A stretch of 64,000 nt of DNA from Cylindrotheca closterium (taxonomy: Eukaryota > Bacillariophyta > Bacillariophyceae > Bacillariales > Bacillariaceae). A program made the translations under genes and the position numbers. Numbering within the stretch: the first letter of the stretch is position 1; every line of letters starts with the position of its first letter. Below, one piece after another: positions 20,812 through 30,983 of this stretch. Location of the stretch: contig CAKOGP040002136.1 of NCBI GenBank assembly GCA_933822405.4, forward strand, positions 154,109-218,108, read 5' to 3'. The notes under the pieces are model-generated. The model saw nothing but the letters and a program-made list of their open reading frames with translations. It made no database searches and was not told the origin of the DNA.

Positions 20812-21194
20812 CATTTGTCCGTCCATTGAAATGTGTGTGCTCCAGTGAGAGCTGTCAACGGTTGCAAAAGCTGAGAACACATGTGACGATAGTAGGTCAC
20901 AGCACCCAAGAAAGCTCAAAGTTCAGTAATGTTGCGAGGAGCATTCATTTTGAGGATTGCATCGACCGTTTTCTTCCAAGGTTTGACACCTTCAGGGGTC
21001 AACCAATGGCCCAAGAAATCGGTTTCTTGAACACACCATTCACATTTCAAAGGGTTAATCTTGAAACTTGCTTCTTGAAGTTGTTCAAAAACAGTTTTGA
21101 ATAATTGCACATGGTCTTCATTGTTGGGATATGACAAAATATGAGTTTTTACGTTCCAAGAAAAACTATTCAAGTACATAGATTTGACACGCAC
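20796..21194 (-). pseudogene. gypsy reverse transcriptase, C-terminal part
   Basis: Reads THILSYPNNEDHVQLFKTVF, EQLQEASFKINPLKCEW, ETDFLGHWLTPEGVKPWKK, MNAPRNITEL, an in-frame TGA (about 20916), then AFLGAVTYYRHMCSQLLQPL and FQWTDKCEKAFK. These are standard gypsy thumb/connection landmarks. The catalytic YxDD block that should precede THILSYPN is missing or ruined. It is continuous with the relic at 17280-19067 once the LINE-like insertion is removed. Confidence 0.8.
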
Positions 21195-21262
21195 GATCGG
21201 ACTTTGATCGTGATGTCAGAATTCGACGCAAGTCTGCCGGACAATCTACATCCACATGAAAA
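21124..21262. repeat. 140-bp dispersed repeat, copy 1 (matches 30166-30304)
   Basis: Both copies share TTGGGATATGACAAAATATG and the following bases through AACTATTCAAGTAC, the ACGATC...TTTGATCGTG block and a TCGGACAA-like block, with roughly one difference in ten bases. Copy 1 overlaps the broken end of the gypsy reverse transcriptase. Confidence 0.85.
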
Positions 21263-21341
21263 GTTCCCCAACCTTGATGTCGAAGTCCTGTGTGCAAATA
21301 GTCTTGAACTGCCTCCGTCAAAACATCTTAGGCGAAGCCGA

Positions 21342-22013
21342 CCCGAAGCCTGGTACCCAACTTCTTCTCGCCCGGTTTACTGTTAGTGGCAGCATAAGCA
21401 CAGTTTCCATAGTCCATATCGCAGTAGACTAAGAGAGCCTGATAATGTGGTAGTTTGTTGCGCAAGTTGGCCTACGATCGAATCCATAAGTTCTGCTGTT
21501 TATAAGTACTGTCAGAAATTGGAAGGATCCTCAATTCATGCAGAGAATTATTGATCGCTTCCTCCAGAGAGCTCAAGACTATCAAAAGAATCCCTTCTGC
21601 AACAGCTCCTGACTTGGAGCCCTGGTAATCAAAGGCAAAGGTTATTTTGAAAATGTGGCATTTCCCAGGGATGTCTCCAGGTTTACTTGAGTCAGCCTGG
21701 AGATTTTTTCCACAACAGTTAGTGGCCGATGTAGGCGTGAGTTGGTTGTTGGCAAGGGGTTCTGAGAAGCCACAGGCGTAAATCGATTTTGAGGAATGAC
21801 TTGATCCTCCCTTGCTGCAACATCTGTTGGACCCTCCCTTTCTTCACCTTCTCCAGCATCTTTCATCTGTACAGATGTAACATCCTCATTGTCATCATCA
21901 TCGTCTTCATCGTCATTGGAGGACAGTGAGGGCCTAGGGTTGTGACAAACGCCTGTCACCTGCACCTCATTGTCTTCATCGTCATCCAGGATCTCCCTTC
22001 CATCAACTGTCAT
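21342..22013 (-). pseudogene. uncharacterised element ORF family, copy A
   Basis: From ATG 22013 the frame begins MTVDGREILDDDEDNEVQVT and is strongly acidic, then reaches VVEKISRLTQVNLE and ends at 21642. With a frame change, homology to copies B to D continues: DYQGSKSGAVAEGI, then LRILPISDSTYKQQNLWIRS, a stop, and YCDMDYGNCAYAATNSKPGE with KKLGTRLRV. The same landmarks occur at 24094-25400, 25742-26098 and 28110-30120. The family is unnamed to my knowledge. This copy supplies the acidic N-terminus lost in the others but is cut soon after the first conserved domain. Confidence 0.65.
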
Positions 22014-22192
22014 TGGGTCCGCCTCCGCATCCCCATCTGTAGAAACCCCATCTCCATCCGATACATCATTGTCTGCAAGGGCACTATAACAATTGTTGGA
22101 TCAATTGCGCTTCTTCCAGTTGTCCACACAGTCTATGTCTTGCTGATTAGGATTTTCTTCTGATCCATGCATCGGATCTTAAATCTTCTGAA

Positions 22193-23077
22193 TTACCTGT
22201 TGGGAGTGTTGGTTGGCACTGGATGATCAAAAGAAGGATTGAGAAGGTGCTGGACGTTTTTGTTTGATACCACAGATGACAGACAAAGGTGGGTCATTGT
22301 AGTAATTGTCGCCCATGGATAATCAAACAATTCAGAGCAGATCGACCAAAAGCCAACCAATGGATTTTCAAGGTGAAGTCGTGGATCCGACTTGGCACCA
22401 TCAAAGAATTGATTGTCGTGCGGTTGTTCCTTGAATTCTTCAATGCCAAAAAATGAGAAAGGGTTCTGCAAAGAAATTTGTATTGCAAGAACTCGAAGTG
22501 ACCAGACATCCTCAGCAACTTTATCCTCGATTGTGGAGAGATTGAACAAAGATATGAGGTATTTGGCCAGCTGAGCGTTATCAGAATTGAGATAATGAAA
22601 TATCTGAATAAATCTCTCATAGCATGTTGATGTGCCCGCAAAATCGTTGAACAAGGTATCGTATCGTAGGCATGGTTGATTCCATGCGCCAGGGTATCAT
22701 TCATCCCAGGCTGCAAATAAAGGATTACCTGTTCTTTGCAACGCTTGATTGACCGCCTCTCCTGAATATAATTGCTTCATCCACCACTCAGAAAGCTTAG
22801 GCACCAATTTATCATAGTGATCGCCAAGACGAGCCTCACGCTCGGCAATTCTTTGTGCCACCATTTCATTGGCGCTTTGTAGAGCGTCTTGGTCTTTAGC
22901 AAGTTGCTTGACGTCCACATCATTGGAACTGACAGGATCTCTGTGTTTGGGTTGTTCCAAATCAATTTCCAGTTGTTTTTTCATCGCTTTTTTTCCTACA
23001 GAGGAGACCTTCGACTTTGCCACGCCCTGCTTTTTTGTATTTGCCGAGGCAGCCTTCAGAGCTGGAGATTTGTCCAT
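22193..23077 (-). pseudogene. unknown ORF interrupted by one in-frame TGA
   Basis: ATG at 23077 gives MDKSPALKAASANTKKQGVA, then a charged helical region (DALQSANEMVAQRIAEREAR, KLSEWWMKQLYSGEAVNQAL) and NPLFAAWDE before TGA at 22697-22699. The same frame then continues without break: YPGAWNQPCLRYDTLFNDFA, STCYERFIQIFHYLNSDNAQ, KVAEDVWSLRVLAIQISLQN and on to a stop at 22193, about 294 codons in all. The single nonsense codon in an otherwise open frame suggests recent inactivation. It lies among the copies of the 21-30 kb element family, on the same strand, and is probably part of the same kind of element. Confidence 0.6.
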
Positions 23078-23356
23078 GTTCAAACCATAGTGTTTTGCCG
23101 TTTGTTGATGATAATTTCAAAGTTTTCTACGTAAAATCAGTACTAGCGCTACGCAAGGCAGATTGGCTGGTTCTGCGTGTTTGCGTGTTGTTTTGTTTCT
23201 GATATTCTTTTTTCTATATGGTCGGAGGGAGGAGAATGCTGAGGATGGCGGAAGATGGGGAAGACTGATGAAGGAGAAGCGTCCAAGATATTGTCAGAGA
23301 CCCGAGAACTGGCCAGAGACGGAGTATTGGACCCTAGAGCCTGGGTCCAAACAGTC

Positions 23357-23980
23357 TCAATTTTCCGAGGTTGACAGAGTCCTTGCTGTTTGATCCGGAG
23401 CCACAAATTCCACCTGAGAGGCAGCAATAGTAGTGGCGCAAAGAGGTGTTGATTGACGGTGGCCGAGATGGCTTTTGGTGGCGAAGGAGAGCTTGGTAGT
23501 GGTGCCGTGAGCGGACTTGGCTTGACTGCTCGCGCTGGAGTAGATGGTAAAGTGGGCTCCTTCACAGCTGACATGGGCCCCTCTGACTCTGACCTGTCCT
23601 GAGTTAAAGGGACCTTGGCGACAGGTTGGGGAGGCGAATCCGGCTGCGCTTTGTTGCAGGAGGCGCAGAGCCGCTAGTTCTTTGGCCAGTGATTCAGAAC
23701 GGATTCGTTCAGCTTCCAAAGCGCTGCTCTGCTCTGCTCAACCAATAGGTTTTCCTTAATTTCAATTTCAGTGATTGCCGCTTCCAATTGGCTATCCTTC
23801 TCAAGTAACTTGTCCATGGTGCCTGTGACCATAGCTCCATTGTCAATGTCTTTCGCATCCGCCATTTCCATATTGAATTCCAGCATAGCTTGGCGGTGTC
23901 AAGTGGGTCGGACCCAAAGCCATCCAGGAAGTCGATGGCTTTGTCAATGCCTTGTAGAGTTTGGTCCAATGGTCAAGCCC
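23357..23980 (-). pseudogene. frameshifted coiled-coil ORF
   Basis: Three frames joined by small shifts give one plausible protein. They read DQTLQGIDKAIDFLDGFGSD, then EMADAKDIDNGAMVTGTMDK with LLEKDSQLEAAITEIEIKEN, then EAERIRSESLAKELAALRLL and a low-complexity tail. The first two parts form a short coiled coil. Its place directly between copy B and the ORF at 22193-23077 on the same strand suggests an N-terminal or structural ORF of the same element. I do not recognise it. Confidence 0.5.
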
Positions 23981-24093
23981 GTAGAGCCTCCAAGCACCAT
24001 ACAAGTTCCTTGCGGCATGTTGTATGGATCAGAGACATGGGCAGCCACTTTGCAACCACTTGATTGGCCTGAGTAGTCGTTAATTCCCCCAAA

Positions 24094-25400
24094 TTATGTT
24101 GGAACCAATCCATTCAATACGTTCGTTGCCAAGGCTGCATATTTCAACCTACTGATGAACAAGTAGGTCCCTTCCATCTCACCAGGTAACACCATGATAA
24201 ACAAAGGACTAGGAACATTGTTCTCCAAATCCATTTTCCTCTTCCTCTTTGCTTCCTTCGCACGGCGCTGCTGAGCGGGAGTGAGAACCGGGCCATCATG
24301 CTCCAGAGTTGGTGTCATAGCCGTCTTTGGAGGTTTCTTCTTAATCTTTGTCGTCCCTTTGACAGTCACTTTAGTAAACTTGTGAGAGACGTCTTCCCAT
24401 TGGAGTCAGAGTCCGAGTTCACTTCAGCAGCTGCCACTTTCTTGTCGTGAACTGGTTGGGCCTCGATGGAGAGAAACATGGACAAACAAGTGTGAGGGCC
24501 GAATGCTTTGGTTGTTGCCTGTTTCAACATCCCTGGGATTTCAACTGGACAATATTTGGCCTGAGTCAGTTCTACAAAGTCCTTATGCTTCAAGATCATG
24601 GTGAGATTCTCATCCTTAACCAGACCGACGGCCTTAACGCTGATTGTCCGATTCTGAGCAGCCTTCCAATCACTGATGTAGTGGGTGACAGCGCACCATG
24701 GAAAATCTTTCTTGGTTGTCGACAGGTGAAGCCATAAGCGTAGTTCTCCATCCGCCCGCTTAGCGCCCCTCCATCTGACGTAAACGTGCCACATCATGCA
24801 CCTGGGCGATCTTTTGTTTCACTTACTGCGGCCGTTATAGGGGATGTTCACCCATTCATACCGCAGGCCAATAACTATCTTCCAATCAAAGTGCCAAATT
24901 AGTTCTTTCTCCATAGCCCTGATGTTAATTTCCTTAGGGTTGAAGCACAAGGCCCCAACCTTTTCGATATCCCCAAACTGTAGGACGGATTTGTAGCATC
25001 CTGCGCTATACCCTTGCGGACGCAATTGGCCGTGTAAGTACTGTCGAATTGTTCCTGCCGCCACCTTGACCTCAAAACCCACTCTCATCCTTGTGCGAAG
25101 CTTCTTTTCACCTGGCTTATTAGAAGTCGAAGCGTATGACATGTTGCCAAACGACATGTCCAGATACTTGGACAGGCTACGGTAATCCGGAATCAGCCGC
25201 CGGAGGTCCGCTTCTATTCGGATCCACTGCTTAGACTTCTTATAAGCGCTGTCAGACAAGGGAAGAAAGCGTATTGTCTCCTCCGCATTCTTTAGGACGT
25301 CTGCCAACGTATCAAGAATATGGTTCAAGATAATAGAGGCGTGGGTCGTATTCCCCCCTTGTTGGCCTTGATAGTTGTATGCCATTCTCACTTCAACCAA
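24094..25400 (-). pseudogene. uncharacterised element ORF family, copy B (longest)
   Basis: Three successive frames. 25400-24819 reads VEVRMAYNYQGQQGGNTTHA, ETIRFLPLSDSAYKKSKQWI, SKYLDMSFGNMSYASTSNKP, KKLRTRMRVGFEVKVAAGTI and WHFDWKIVIGLRYEWVNIPY. 24797-24366 reads VRWRGAKRADGELRLWLHLS, FPWCAVTHYISDWKAAQNRT and LTMILKHKDFVEL. 24369-24094 is a Lys-rich linker, then MVLPGEMEGTYLFISRLKYA. The frames join end to end, so this is one protein of roughly 430 residues broken by two frameshifts. No catalytic motif or known fold is evident to me. At least four copies in 9 kb, all on the minus strand, mark it as a mobile-element or multicopy gene product. Confidence 0.7.
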
Positions 25401-25637
25401 CAGAGCCCGGCCGTCACACTCCTTTGAGCAATGGATCGCGCATGTGATTCATTCGATCGGACATTCTGTCTGTCCGTCTGTTGTCGGCCCTTATTCAATT
25501 GTTCGTTTACTCACTCCTTTGAGCCCCTATTCTCCAGGGATTTGAACCCTTGACCTCAGCGTTGTCTCTTATCTTGAGACCTCCTATCTTTTGCAGTCTA
25601 TATACTGCAGCTAGGTACTGAAACTCAGTATCATCAC

Positions 25638-25675
25638 ACCAGACTGGCTGTTTTAGCTAAAACAGCCAGTCTGGT
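25638..25675. repeat. 38-bp perfect palindrome
   Basis: Starts ACCAGACTGGCTGTTTTAG, and the second half (25657-25675) is its exact reverse complement with no spacer. It lies between copies B and C of the element family in a stretch without coding potential. It could extrude as a cruciform or form a hairpin in RNA. Confidence 0.95.
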
Positions 25676-25741
25676 CCTCCAAAATGTGACAAGCTGGTTC
25701 TGACCCAGCTACCGGTATATTGTCACGCCTGAAGACCACTT

Positions 25742-26098
25742 TTAATCCATATAAACCTGGATTTTCCACAAGTACTTTGTTAGTCCCAACAGTACTTCAT
25801 TACTTCTTACACGCGCTCGTGAATTCCCAACGTCCGCTTCCGTTCGGATCCACTGCTGAGACTTCTTGTATGCGCTGTCAGACAAGGAAAGAAAACAAAT
25901 TGTCTCCTCCGCGTTCTTTAGGACGTCTGCCAGAGTATCAAGAATATGGTTCAAGATAATAGAGGCATGGGTCGTGTTCCCCCCTTGTTGGCCTTGATAG
26001 TTGTATGCCATTCTCACTTCAACCAACAGCAGAGCCTGGCCGTCCATGCCGTCCAAGTTGACTTGGTGCAAGCCATCTAGACGTTCTTCCAATGTCAA
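25742..26098 (-). pseudogene. uncharacterised element ORF family, copy C (N-terminal fragment)
   Basis: Reads TLEERLDGLHQVNLDGMDGQ, ALLLVEVRMAYNYQGQQGGN, ETICFLSLSDSAYKKSQQWI and RTEADVG, then breaks off into unrelated sequence. DNA of 25850-26030 is nearly identical to the matching part of copy B (25215-25400), so B and C are recent duplicates. C retains the upstream residues (EERLDGLHQVNL) that B lacks, and these match copy A (VEKISRLTQVNL). Confidence 0.7.
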
Positions 26099-26418
26099 GC
26101 TGCGTTGAAACTGCGTCTGGCTTTTAAGGGTTTTCTTTGTGGAGGTTGTGTCAGTTTTCTGTGTTAATTTTTTGTTTGGTTGTGAGGTTGATGCTGAATG
26201 TGTTCATTTTGGACGGGATTCACTGAGAGAGCTCCCGTCCACCTCCATTTCTCTTGAATGAGCGATCAAGGAAACCCGGTGAGACCGCTCCTTCTTCCTT
26301 GGCGGGGATGCAACTTTGGGATCCTTGTCGTCACCAGTGACACTGGTCAGTTCGGAAACTATCACCTATTAATAGTTGTAGTAGTGCAGTTTACATTTAT
26401 CATTTATCCTTGGTAGTA

Positions 26419-28043
26419 CCAGTGCAAAACGTGTTGTCGTTCGTAAAAACGGCGTAATCTGTCCGTTTTCCGACCAAGATTTCGAGTTTACCAGATCACT
26501 TAGAGTAGCTTCTCCACCCCTTAGCCTTGTCTAGAAATGTCCAATCTACCTGAAGATGTATTTTAAGAATGCTGGTAGGTCTATAATTGCGAGCTCAGCT
26601 GAAGGGTTTTGTTGGATAGGTTTTGGTCAATTTTTGGCCACGAACGACAAATGCAATTTTACGCAAAAATGTACTAGAGCTACGTGAAAAAAGAACAGAT
26701 TTTCGGCGTAGTCTCAAATTCTCAAAATCAGAGCTCAACCATCATGGAATTCTCACTATCATTTGCAATTGCAACTGCAGTCATATCAAGACGACGATCA
26801 GCCAACAATCCATCCCCATCAGATCCTTCCTCTACAACAGCTTCTGCTTCTGCTGCGATGCTGGCTCTTTCTGCAAAGACCATATTTACATACATCTCAT
26901 CTTTGCCTTGATCAAGAAGATATTGTTTGAGCGTTAGGATCGGTCGACCAGCCCATTCTTCCATCAATGCAATCTGGAGATCCTTCCGCTTTGGGATCTT
27001 GTCTGCCTTCGTCTTCCGAACGCTGAACCATATGGCAAGTTGATTCACAGTGATTGGTTTGGAGTAGGGCTTTTGCCGATCGAGTTCGAGCTTTTCATAC
27101 TTTTGCATGCGACTGTGGAAAGCATCAATGGATTTCCGAATTGGGTTCAGCGATCCCTCCATCTTCTTGGCCTCCATCTCTCTGCGAGCTGCCAGCACAT
27201 TTTCTCCCAGATGGACTTGGCCGCTCTTGAAGATGCCCCCAGCAGTGAATTTTGAATCTTTCAAGAACCCTTCATGGGCGTTGCCTTGTAGAGCAACCTT
27301 TCTCTTGCGCTCTTGCAGAGCCGCTTGGGCGCCAGCAGTTTTGCGCATATATTGAACAAGATCAATCATGATTTCGCTATTGCCAACATTCATGTTGAGG
27401 AGCGCTAAGGGTCCAATGTTGTCAGCAGTATCATTACAATCAACCAATTCGGGAGTTCCTGCTATTCGGGAGTTCCTGCTGTTCGGGGAGTTGGTGGAGT
27501 TCCAGAATCGTCCGATGCTGCAGTGGTTCGTTTGGGAGTGTTGACATGAGCCACCCGTGTGTTCAAGCTTGGAGATCAATGAGTGTCCTGGCCATTTCTT
27601 CAACAATCGGTCGTTTGATCCGCTTGGTCTCTACATCTGACCCCTCTGGAGCTACTTGCGTACGCTTCTTGCTCGACTTCCCCATCGTTTCTTTCTGTTT
27701 TATTGGTGGGAGATAAGAAGAATGGGCTAAATCAGTGTCTTTTTTATGGTACTATTCTACGTATGCTACATGATGAACGAAATTGAAAGACTACGCCGTT
27801 TTCTGGCGCGGCCTCAGAGCGCCCAAATAAAAAATATGCAATTTTTTATCTACAGACCGTTCTACCAGAACTCAACGGGGAAACTAGCCAATCAGCATGT
27901 AGACTCCTTAAATAACAGGCTTCCTGCTGATCTGCTTGGATTTTTATGGAACCTTGTCCTTCAAGCTGGGCAACTTCGAAGGGGTGATTACGCCGTTTTT
28001 ACGAACGACAATTGCTAACGAACAACAACACGTTTTGCACTGG
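26419..28043. mobile_element. 1.6-kb element with 41-bp terminal inverted repeats, possible TA duplication
   Basis: The left end starts CCAGTGCAAAACGTGTTG and runs 41 bases to GGCGTAATC (26459). The right end (27985-28043) is its reverse complement, except for a 17-base insertion at 28011-28027. Both ends are flanked by TA (26417-26418 and 28044-28045). TA duplication and CAGTG-type ends resemble Tc1/mariner-like or similar DNA transposons, but the only ORF inside does not look like a DDE transposase. It could be a non-autonomous element or an unfamiliar family. Confidence 0.7.
26728..27685 (-). pseudogene. unknown ORF carried by the inverted-repeat element
   Basis: It starts at ATG 27685 (MGKSSKKRTQVAPEGSDVET, KRIKRPIVEEMARTLIDLQA) and meets a stop. 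A shifted frame reads HVNTPKRTTAASDDSGTPPT. A 16- to 17-base duplication (GGAACTCCCGAAT core, about 27449-27480) shifts it again. The main frame then reads NMNVGNSEIMIDLVQYMRKT, KDSKFTAGGIFKSGQVHLGE, SKPITVNQLAIWFSVRKTKA and KIPKRKDLQIALMEEWAGRP, to a stop at 26728. The PKRKDLQIALMEEW stretch has the look of a small helix-turn DNA-binding segment (SAP-like), which is an inference only. It is inactive in its present state. Confidence 0.6.
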
Positions 28044-28084
28044 TAGTGGTGGCCGGTCTGGCATCAACCATGGGTGCATCAAGA

Positions 28085-28153
28085 GAAGTTTCATGAAAGT
28101 TGGGTTCTCTCAGTAGAAAATGTACGTACCCCTTTCAACTTTCATGAAACTTC
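28085..28153. repeat. 18-bp inverted repeat with 33-base spacer
   Basis: Left arm GAAGTTTCATGAAAGTTG (28085-28102) and right arm CAACTTTCATGAAACTTC (28136-28153) are perfect reverse complements. It overlaps the 3' end of the copy D reading frame on the minus strand and lies 42 bases outside the inverted-repeat element. Confidence 0.9.
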
Positions 28154-30120
28154 GTGCTTCACGCGAAACTTTTGGGAGTGTTGTCTTGAGGACCCGGATA
28201 TGCATGTTGGTTTTTTTTTTGGTGAATATGAAACTGGGCGCGTGTAGGTGGTGTATGAGGAAGGCGATGATACCCTTCAGAAGGTTCCAAGCTAGTTGTT
28301 CATACTTTTTCCGGCAAACAAAGATGTAGGATCCTTCCATTTCCCCAGGTAAGACCATCCTGAAAAGCGGACCCGCCTTATGACGGTCAAGGTCTTTCTT
28401 ATGTTTTTTGTCTGCTGCTTTCGCCAACTTGCGCTGAGCAGGAGGTAGATCCTTCAATAAGTGATTCTTGATCTCAGAAGATGTAGAAGAACACTTGGGC
28501 TTTTTCTTCACTTTTTTCTTTGTGACTGGCTTGAAGGTGTTGGAATTGCTCTCTTGGAGACCATTCATTGGAAACTCCTTGATAGAAGCAGTTCGGCACG
28601 TCCGATCGGACAGACGGACAAATGTCCGTTTGGTCCGTTTATTCGGGTGATTCCTATGAGTCGGTTTTGCAGGGAATCCCAAAACATGGAATTGTGCGCT
28701 TGGACTATCAAACTGTCTGAGCGCCATGAACATCCCATACTGAATCCTGCGGGAGTTCTGTACGTGGGTTTTGTACCGGCCTTTCTGGATTGCAAACATC
28801 CAGTAAAGGTTTGGGAAATTTGAGTTTTCGTGCAAGGCTTTTGCTTTGCCCATTCCATGTAGATAACAAGTCTTTTAGAATAGTTATTTCCTGTAGAGAT
28901 GATTATTTCCTATTAGACGGATTGGAGATTGCTATGGTTAGTGCCTATGCATGACGACTTGATGGGTCGCATGCTGGCACGGCTGGTTGGCAATTATGGC
29001 TTGATGGGCCACAACGTTGTCAATCGGTTTGGACGAAGACAAGCAGTCTGATGTCCGCCAGAACCAATTTCCAACAGAAGGAGCCCAAGTTAGATATAGC
29101 AACACCTTCAGCGTCCGTTTCATCATCAGTACAGTCATCCTGAGCAATGGAGTCTTTGAGTGCTTCCTTGGCTGTAGCAGAGGCCTTGTCAGCCTGAGCA
29201 GGGGTAGCCTTAATCAACAAATGAATCTTGAACAGAGTACATGAACCGTACAAGGTAGTTGGAGCAAACTTGAACATGCCAGGGAAGCCAATAGTAGGGT
29301 AGAGAATCATGGTCAAAAATACAGTAATCCCAAAGTTTGCTGATCAAAGTTAGAATAGCATCCTTGACCGGGCTGTAAGCCTTGACACTCAGAAGACCTT
29401 GTTGAGCGGACTTCCAGTCGCTCATGTAGGTGGTTGGGGCACAAAAGGGAAACTCTGGTTTTGGGGTGGCTGAATTGAGCCACAATTGGCATTCACGGTC
29501 AACACAGTTGGCATGGATTGCCCTTCTTGTGTACATGTAGGGACCGGTGACACCAGGTGAACAATCCTACTAGTATATGGGGTAGCAACCCAATCCATCT
29601 TGAGACCAATCGAGCATTGGAAGTTGAAATGGCACATCACCTCCTTGGCATAGCCTGTGAAGTTGACCTTGGGTGGGATGAAGGAAAGAGAACCAATCTT
29701 CACCATCTCTCCATATGGTAGGGGGGTGGATAGCAGCGAGTGCCACGGCGCAGTTGTCAAAGGCCCGTATGGAGATAGTCTTGGATCATCTCAGCAGTGA
29801 CATCCATGGCAAAGACCACCAGGTTTGCTGTTTACAGCCGCATACAGGCAATTGCCATAGTCCATGTCCAGGTAGGTGCTTAGATTGCAGTAGGTTGAGA
29901 GACAATTACGTAGCTCAACCAAATTGCTGATCCACATGTTCTGTTGCTTGTAAGTACAGTGAGAGATAGGCAGGAGACAGAGGTCATGTGGAGTGTTATC
30001 CAGGGCTTCTGGCAGGGAAGAAAGGACCGTGGACAGGATTGCAGCAGCAACTGTTCCTGAGTCAGTCTAGGCCTGGATAATCCAGAGAAGACCTTGCTTT
30101 GAAAAGATTACGTTAAGGTT
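28110..30120 (-). pseudogene. uncharacterised element ORF family, copy D
   Basis: Order of landmarks on the minus strand: LCLLPISHCTYKQQNMWISN, LSTYLDMDYGNCLYAAVNSK near 29850, VMCHFNFQCSIGLKMDWVAT near 29600, and PFVPQPPT / MSDWKSAQQGLLSVKAYSPV near 29400. An acidic stretch follows (DDCTDDETDAEG). From ATG 28853 there is a Lys-rich region (KPVTKKKVKKKPK) and MVLPGEMEGSYIFVCRKKYE. The order equals that of copy B, but sequence divergence is large and stops and frame changes are many. This is an older member. An intact frame of 247 codons (28853-28110) at its 3' end is probably a remnant, not a gene. Confidence 0.6.
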
Positions 30121-30165
30121 GCAATCTTCTCCATTGTGCACTCCTTGATCAAACCATATCTCATG

Positions 30166-30304
30166 TTTGTTGGGATATGACAAAATATGAGTTTTTATGT
30201 TCCTTGAAAACTATTCAAGTACAAAGTTTTGACATGCATGATCCGATTTTGATCGTGCTGTCAGCATTCGACAAAAGACTGTCGGACAAGCAATATCCAC
30301 ACAC
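30166..30304. repeat. 140-bp dispersed repeat, copy 2 (matches 21124-21262)
   Basis: See copy 1. Here the repeat directly follows the N-terminal end of element copy D and is not joined to gypsy coding sequence. Confidence 0.85.
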
Positions 30305-30983
30305 AAATCAAATGACCCTAAACAAGTGGTATATCAATGTTGTGCATGATGCAGGAATATTACCAAATGTCCCAAAGCACTGTAGTCAACAGAGAATCCT
30401 TGTAGAAGTCGGATTGAGTTCTGTAAACAAGGGATTTCCCAGAAGGAAATCCTTTCAACTCACTTTTGTGATTGAATCATCAATTCAAGCCGAAAATTAA
30501 TCAAACGGGAACAATTTCACTCAAAGTATACCTAATACAGGAGAACTATTCTTGTGGAAATGTTGTACAGTCGATTGCGAATTTAGAGAAACAGAGAGTT
30601 TGTTCTGAGTGCTAAAGGCACTCATAATAGAGCACAGTCTGCTTATTTCTAACAATACAAGCACCTTCCTTGGGATTGGATGCCTCAAACTGGTTCAACA
30701 GTACTAGACTCACCTCCATATGGTAAATGGCCATGACAGCTGTTAACTGCAATCTAGAAACTTGAGATAGTTTTAACACGATTAATGCATCAGTTATATA
30801 TAAAGAAAGAAACTAGAGGCACATACAAGCGTAAGACTTCAATTGGCTTGGCTTGCTTGATAGCCTAACAAGGTGATATGTATCTAAAGAAAGACTTGAG
30901 CCCGTTGATATTGAGTCATTTTGTTGTCAATTACGTTATTTCATGTCTTTGACTTATTCAACAAATCAAAAAAGGCCACATCC
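30305..30983. other. intergenic, nothing identified
   Basis: No open frame of protein-like composition. It separates the mobile-element cluster from the 3' end of the large gene at 30984-37190. Confidence 0.5.

Noticed and set aside
22697..22699. In-frame TGA as selenocysteine or readthrough
   Set aside because: The ORF lies in a cluster of frameshifted relics, so simple decay explains the stop; no SECIS-like structure was evident.
25530..25620. Possible minus-strand tRNA or SINE with GGGTTCAAATCCC
   Set aside because: The T arm is plausible, but the 3' acceptor strand has no complementary 5' strand and no clear A box. At most it is a tRNA-derived relic.
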